Made by a program: the position numbers and the translations under genes
NCBI GenBank assembly: GCA_964460605.1
Contig: CAYWPT010000012.1
Location: 1-24,889 of the forward strand
Direction: 5' to 3'
Length of the DNA stretch: 24,889 nucleotides
Source of the DNA: CAYFJV01 sp964460605
GTDB taxonomy: Archaea > Nanobdellota > Nanobdellia > Woesearchaeales > GW2011-AR9
The notes under the pieces: model-generated
Databases searched by the model: none
What the model was told of the DNA's origin: nothing
What the model saw: only the letters and a program-made list of their open reading frames with translations
Shown here: piece by piece, positions 21,293-24,889 of the stretch
Layout of the letters: the number at the start of each line of letters is the position of its first letter
How positions within the stretch are numbered: the stretch's first letter is position 1

Positions 21293-24031
21293 CTAGATCA
21301 CCCTAAAACTACGATAAATAACGTGATCGTATTCTTCGTTACTTAAGGTAATTTTTGCATCATATACACCTTGCCGAGCATATTCTGGAACATATACTGA
21401 GATACTTTCACTTGTTTGTTCATTAAGATCAAGATCAAAGCTAGTGCTTACATATCTTACTCCTAAATCATAGATTACAACTGAGAGTTGTAACTCTTCA
21501 AGTTCTCTTTCTCCGTAATGATCTAAACCAACAATAAGCTGGTTAGTTTGTCCAGGACGAACTAATTCGCTTGCAAATTGTACATAAGTAAATTTGATTT
21601 CATCATTTGGAAGGTTAAATTCTTCTTCCACTAATACTCCTGAGATAAGGTTTAATACAGTGATAGTCACTACTTGACTATCAGTCCCACCATTTCCATC
21701 GCTAACAGTTACTAAAACTTCGTATTCGTTAGCATCGTTTGTGGTGGTTAACCAGTAAAAATCAGGACTGTTAAATTCTGCATCTCCAGGTAAAGGGTCC
21801 ACAGTAAAGGTTAAAGTGTCACCATCAACATCTAATGCACTCACAGTAAATTCTACCTCTTGAGTTTCAGTTACTTCAATGTCATCAATGAAATCTAACT
21901 CAGGAACATGGTTACCAAGAGTAAATGATTCGATTGTGATAGTTACATCTTGGCTATCTGATCCACCATTTCCATCAGTTACAGTTACAGTCACTACGTA
22001 AGTGTTAGCATCACCAAGATCTGTTTGCCATTCGAATACAGGACTATTAAATTCTGCATCGTTTGGTAAAGGACCTACAGTAAAAGTTAAAGTATCTCCA
22101 TCAGCGTCTGTTGCTTCTGTTAAAAATTCAACTAATTCTCCTTCTGTTCTAGTAATGTCAGCAATTGAAGCTAATACAGGCACGGTATTTTCTGAAATAT
22201 CATTAGCCCCTAAAGTCCAAGTTTGTTCATCAAATCCACCCATTGTATCTTCTACTCTGACAGTAAAAGTGTGTGGAGCAGTTTCTTTGGCATCACTTAG
22301 AACATTCCAAGTTAATTCACCTGTTACTAAATCAATTACAGTTCCAGCTGGACCAGTAATTAAAGTATATTCTAAAACATCTTCAGTATCTGCATCAACT
22401 GCATCAACATCGTATTCGTAAGTTTGACCTTCTGTTGCACTTGGAGTAGGAGTACTTGTAATTACAAGTGCTTGATTTACATCATTCACAATAATTGTTA
22501 CAAGCTCAGTTACACTATCTCCACCAGCATCTTCTACTTTTAATGTTAAATCAAAAGTTTCATCCAAGTTTGGATGTGTTACAAAAGTGAATAATGGTTC
22601 TAAAGACACATCAAAAGTTCCATCTGCGTTATCAATTATTTCTACGCTTCCAGAACCTAAGTTAGCTAAATCTGCACCAATACCAGCAGGTAATAATGCA
22701 TCTACAGTAAAACTTTCACCTTGAGCATCAAATGCATCAATGGTAAAAGTTAATGTGTTTCCTTCATCTACACTTAATCCACTTGGAACAGTTAATCCAG
22801 GTTTATCACATTCATTACCAACACCATCGTTATCTTGGTCTTCTTGATTTGGATTTGAGATTGTTGGACAATTATCATCTCTATCAGAGATATCATCACC
22901 ATCAGTATCAATTAATACAGTTAAGGTCAAAATATCCATTTCTTGATTTCCATCAGAATCAGTAATTACACCTTCGATTTCAAAAGTAGTATCAACACTA
23001 ATACTGTTTGTATAAATAGTAAATAAACCACTTTTTGTAGTTTGAGCATTAAGTGTCTCGCTTACTTGATTGCTTCCTAAGCCCAACCCATTCTCACGCA
23101 TTACAACGTTAAGTTCTGCATCTAAATCTTTAGCTTCAGCTTCCCAATTATAGGATACAATATCTCCCTCTAAAATTTCTAATTCATCACCTACAAAAAT
23201 AAGTGAATCCCAGCTTAAATCAATTTTTGGATAATAAGACGGGTTTGCTTGAGCATCTAAATCAACAATCAAAATACTCCATTGTTGTGAATCAAATTCA
23301 CCATGAGGTATATCAGAAACCTTTAGATCAAAACCATGATATAAACCTTGATCACCCGAAGCATAATCACTTACATCAATTAAAGGAGCAATTCCTGAAA
23401 TAAGAACTTCAATATCACCTGTGGTGCTAGTAATTACTTGAGCACTTAGCCAATAAGGTAAAAGTAAATCTTCAAAATCCATGATGTCTCCATCAATGTC
23501 TTCAGCTGTTAATGTATAAGAGTAAAATTCCCCTTCATTAACTTGTAATACAGCTGCACTTGTAATCACAGGAGCATTGTTATTTGCTACAGGGGCATTA
23601 ACAGTGAGATCAAGAATAGTAGTTTCCATGGAATCTGTGTTTCCTAACCTATCATTAACACTTGCACGAAGTTCATAGTCACCAACTAAATTCGCAGTAT
23701 CTAAAGCACTTAAACTGGCATAATAAGTATGCATAAAATAAGTTGAAGTTAGTGAGTTTCCTCCAGTACATACAACATTACTTTCTTGATATAAATCAAG
23801 AATTCTTGTATTCATATCATCATAAAGGGCAATATCAATGTCGAAATTTTCATAACAAGTTGCTACTATTGCAGCCTCAGCTAAATCACTTTGCATAATA
23901 TCACCAGAGCTGATATACCATGAAGCTGAAACTGAAACTAGAGGGCTTGCATGTACAACAACCGCTAAACTTGAAAGTAAAAATAGACCAATGATAAAGA
24001 TAGCCATTAATTTTTTATTTATTAATTTCAT
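21293..24031 (-). CDS. Large secreted cadherin-like protein with a thrombospondin type 3 (TSP3) calcium-binding repeat
   Basis: This is a secreted protein of about 911 residues. The signal peptide (KKLMAIFIIGLFLLSSLAVV, then VHAS) is followed by many cadherin-like/Ig domains, each opened by N-x-A-P/NxxPVL and containing DxDGDT/DADGDT calcium-type loops; the last two (about 630-780) are near copies of each other. One TSP3 repeat sits at about 375-412 (DTDGDDISDRDDNCPTISNP, then DQDNDGVGNECD), with regular Asp spacing and two Cys that bind Ca2+. The C-terminal ~90 residues match the module seen in the genes at 210 and 19768. Unlike those, there is no C-terminal membrane helix, so it may be released or held by partners. 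The start follows GGGGGGATGA and overlaps the upstream stop by 1 nt (TAATG), indicating coupling. Confidence 0.85.
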   Translation of the reverse strand: MKLINKKLMAIFIIGLFLLSSLAVVVHASPLVSVSASWYISSGDIMQSDLAEAAIVATCYENFDIDIALYDDMNTRILDLYQESNVVCTGGNSLTSTYFMHTYYASLSALDTANLVGDYELRASVNDRLGNTDSMETTILDLTVNAPVANNNAPVITSAAVLQVNEGEFYSYTLTAEDIDGDIMDFEDLLLPYWLSAQVITSTTGDIEVLISGIAPLIDVSDYASGDQGLYHGFDLKVSDIPHGEFDSQQWSILIVDLDAQANPSYYPKIDLSWDSLIFVGDELEILEGDIVSYNWEAEAKDLDAELNVVMRENGLGLGSNQVSETLNAQTTKSGLFTIYTNSISVDTTFEIEGVITDSDGNQEMDILTLTVLIDTDGDDISDRDDNCPTISNPNQEDQDNDGVGNECDKPGLTVPSGLSVDEGNTLTFTIDAFDAQGESFTVDALLPAGIGADLANLGSGSVEIIDNADGTFDVSLEPLFTFVTHPNLDETFDLTLKVEDAGGDSVTELVTIIVNDVNQALVITSTPTPSATEGQTYEYDVDAVDADTEDVLEYTLITGPAGTVIDLVTGELTWNVLSDAKETAPHTFTVRVEDTMGGFDEQTWTLGANDISENTVPVLASIADITRTEGELVEFLTEATDADGDTLTFTVGPLPNDAEFNSPVFEWQTDLGDANTYVVTVTVTDGNGGSDSQDVTITIESFTLGNHVPELDFIDDIEVTETQEVEFTVSALDVDGDTLTFTVDPLPGDAEFNSPDFYWLTTTNDANEYEVLVTVSDGNGGTDSQVVTITVLNLISGVLVEEEFNLPNDEIKFTYVQFASELVRPGQTNQLIVGLDHYGERELEELQLSVVIYDLGVRYVSTSFDLDLNEQTSESISVYVPEYARQGVYDAKITLSNEEYDHVIYRSFRVI

Positions 24032-24889
24032 TATTCATCCCCCCGAGATCCTAAAGCAACACCTAATTCAACATAAGGTGAAGCAGAAAATTCAGTTCCA
24101 GTATGACCTAAAACATTTTCATAGGTAAAGGCACCAAGACCTGAACCAACAATAAGGTTCACCCTTGACCCTGCAATTTCTCTAAAATGTAATGCCAAAT
24201 CTCCACCAAGATAATGGACTTGAGAAAATAATCTGTTTTCTTGTGGTTCAAGTTCTTCCCTTGAAGTCATTGTATCAATATTAATATCATCTACACAATT
24301 TCCTGAGAATATTTCATCGATAGTTGCTCCGGCTTCGAAATTTTGAGCCAAACAACTTTCCGCAGTATAAGTTGTATCAATTGCACTAGATACTGTTTTA
24401 TTAGGTCTTCCAGCACCCAGAAAAGTATAATTTGCCAAAAAGGCAAGACTCATAACTCCAGCTATCTCTGGACTTTCATAACCAATTTGTAAAGGGAGAG
24501 CAAAATGTTCTCTTCCATCACTGTGAGCTGTAGTATCAAATTGAGTTGCACTTTGTGTTTCTCTTCCAACTACATACAAAGAACTTCCAGGAACTCTTTC
24601 TCTAAATGTGTCTGGATTTGCAAAATTATCTCCAAGATATGTTTCTTGTAAACTTGAAGCATGGTCTCCACCTACATAAGCGATACCAAATCCTATAGAA
24701 GCGAATAAACTTCCTTTTTTTGCACCGAAACTTGTATGAAGATTTCCATTTATTGATGTAATTGGAATAGTTGTAAAAGGACTTTCTTCACCAAAGGCTA
24801 AAACTCTTTGACGTAGACCTAATGAGAATTGTCTTCTTCTATCAGTTGTAGCTTCTTTGAGTGCTACTCTAACGTCATCTCTTTCTTCC
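24031..24889 (-). CDS. Protein of unknown family with beta-strand-rich, barrel-like pattern (C-terminal part)
   Basis: The frame is open from the right edge of the window to the stop at 24031-24033, so only the last 285 residues are seen and the true start lies outside. I do not recognise the family. The residues alternate hydrophobic and small/polar ones in strand-like blocks separated by polar turns: NLHTSFGAKKGSLFASIGFG, VNLIVGSGLGAFTYEN, FSASPYVELGVALGSRG. This looks like an outer-membrane-type beta-barrel or stacked beta-sheet protein rather than a soluble enzyme. Two Cys lie about 20 residues apart (SCLAQ and NCVDD) and may form a disulfide, consistent with export. It is translationally coupled (TAATG) to the secreted cadherin/TSP3 protein, so the two products probably work together at the cell surface. 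Confidence 0.65.
   Translation of the reverse strand, partial: EERDDVRVALKEATTDRRRQFSLGLRQRVLAFGEESPFTTIPITSINGNLHTSFGAKKGSLFASIGFGIAYVGGDHASSLQETYLGDNFANPDTFRERVPGSSLYVVGRETQSATQFDTTAHSDGREHFALPLQIGYESPEIAGVMSLAFLANYTFLGAGRPNKTVSSAIDTTYTAESCLAQNFEAGATIDEIFSGNCVDDINIDTMTSREELEPQENRLFSQVHYLGGDLALHFREIAGSRVNLIVGSGLGAFTYENVLGHTGTEFSASPYVELGVALGSRGDE

Noticed and set aside
22753..23403. His/Leu-rich rightward frames opposite the 911-aa surface gene
   Set aside because: They are antisense readings of Asp/Ser/Thr codons in the repeat-rich surface protein and have no start signals.
24031..24579. Treating the right-hand gene as a 182-aa protein starting at 24579
   Set aside because: The start would be a TTG without a Shine-Dalgarno, and the same frame is open with matching beta-strand composition to the window edge, so the gene is truncated by the window.

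Overview
The window looks like part of an AT-rich archaeal chromosome. It carries a TFB transcription factor, an archaeal-type glutamyl-tRNA synthetase, a GatD subunit, a geranylgeranyl-reductase-like flavoprotein, TATA-box promoters and an intron-containing tRNA-Leu. The very compact layout, many short genes of unknown function, small membrane proteins and acidic, repeat-rich surface proteins suggest a DPANN-type archaeon of the Woesearchaeota/Pacearchaeota kind. That placement is inference from gene style, not from a phylogeny.

Layout. 1-2625 is read leftwards: the start of a probable tRNA m1A methyltransferase, a membrane-anchored acidic surface protein, a coiled-coil protein and an unlisted 41-residue membrane peptide. 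2826-5888 is read rightwards: TFB, a DHH-family phosphoesterase and a tandem HIT protein. 5889-7206 is a leftward two-gene adenine-salvage operon (MTA phosphorylase, adenine phosphoribosyltransferase). 7262-11651 is rightward: GatD, a Cys-rich lipoprotein, a VIT1/CCC1 metal transporter, tRNA-Leu(GAG), a DUF1059 protein and an ABC-2 export pair. An unknown protein (leftward) and GluRS (rightward) then diverge from one TATA-like palindrome. A small probable winged-helix protein follows at 14273. The rest (14778-24889) is leftward: a PRC-barrel protein, a cadherin-like surface protein with a very acidic helical stalk, a PUA-type RNA-binding protein, a small membrane protein, the flavoprotein reductase, an S-layer-like protein, a 911-residue secreted cadherin/TSP3 protein and a truncated protein with beta-barrel-like strand patterning.

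How the genes fit together. Two themes dominate. One is information processing: TFB, GluRS plus GatD for the Glu-tRNA(Gln) route, tRNA-Leu, TrmI-like and PUA proteins. The other is the cell surface: four exported acidic proteins, three of which share a related C-terminal beta-sandwich-like module.

The most unusual signal is a repeated leader of about 100 nt, present upstream of the surface protein at 210-1745 and of the small gene at 14273-14752. It consists of four consecutive stem-loops with near-identical sequence in the first helices and compensatory base changes in the later ones, and it also keeps an open reading frame with a conserved peptide (MQERQSLSAQ...LVPK). In one copy this uORF stops 2 nt before the downstream ATG; in the other it runs in frame into the signal peptide. 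A third surface gene (19768-21063) has a different but also multi-hairpin leader.
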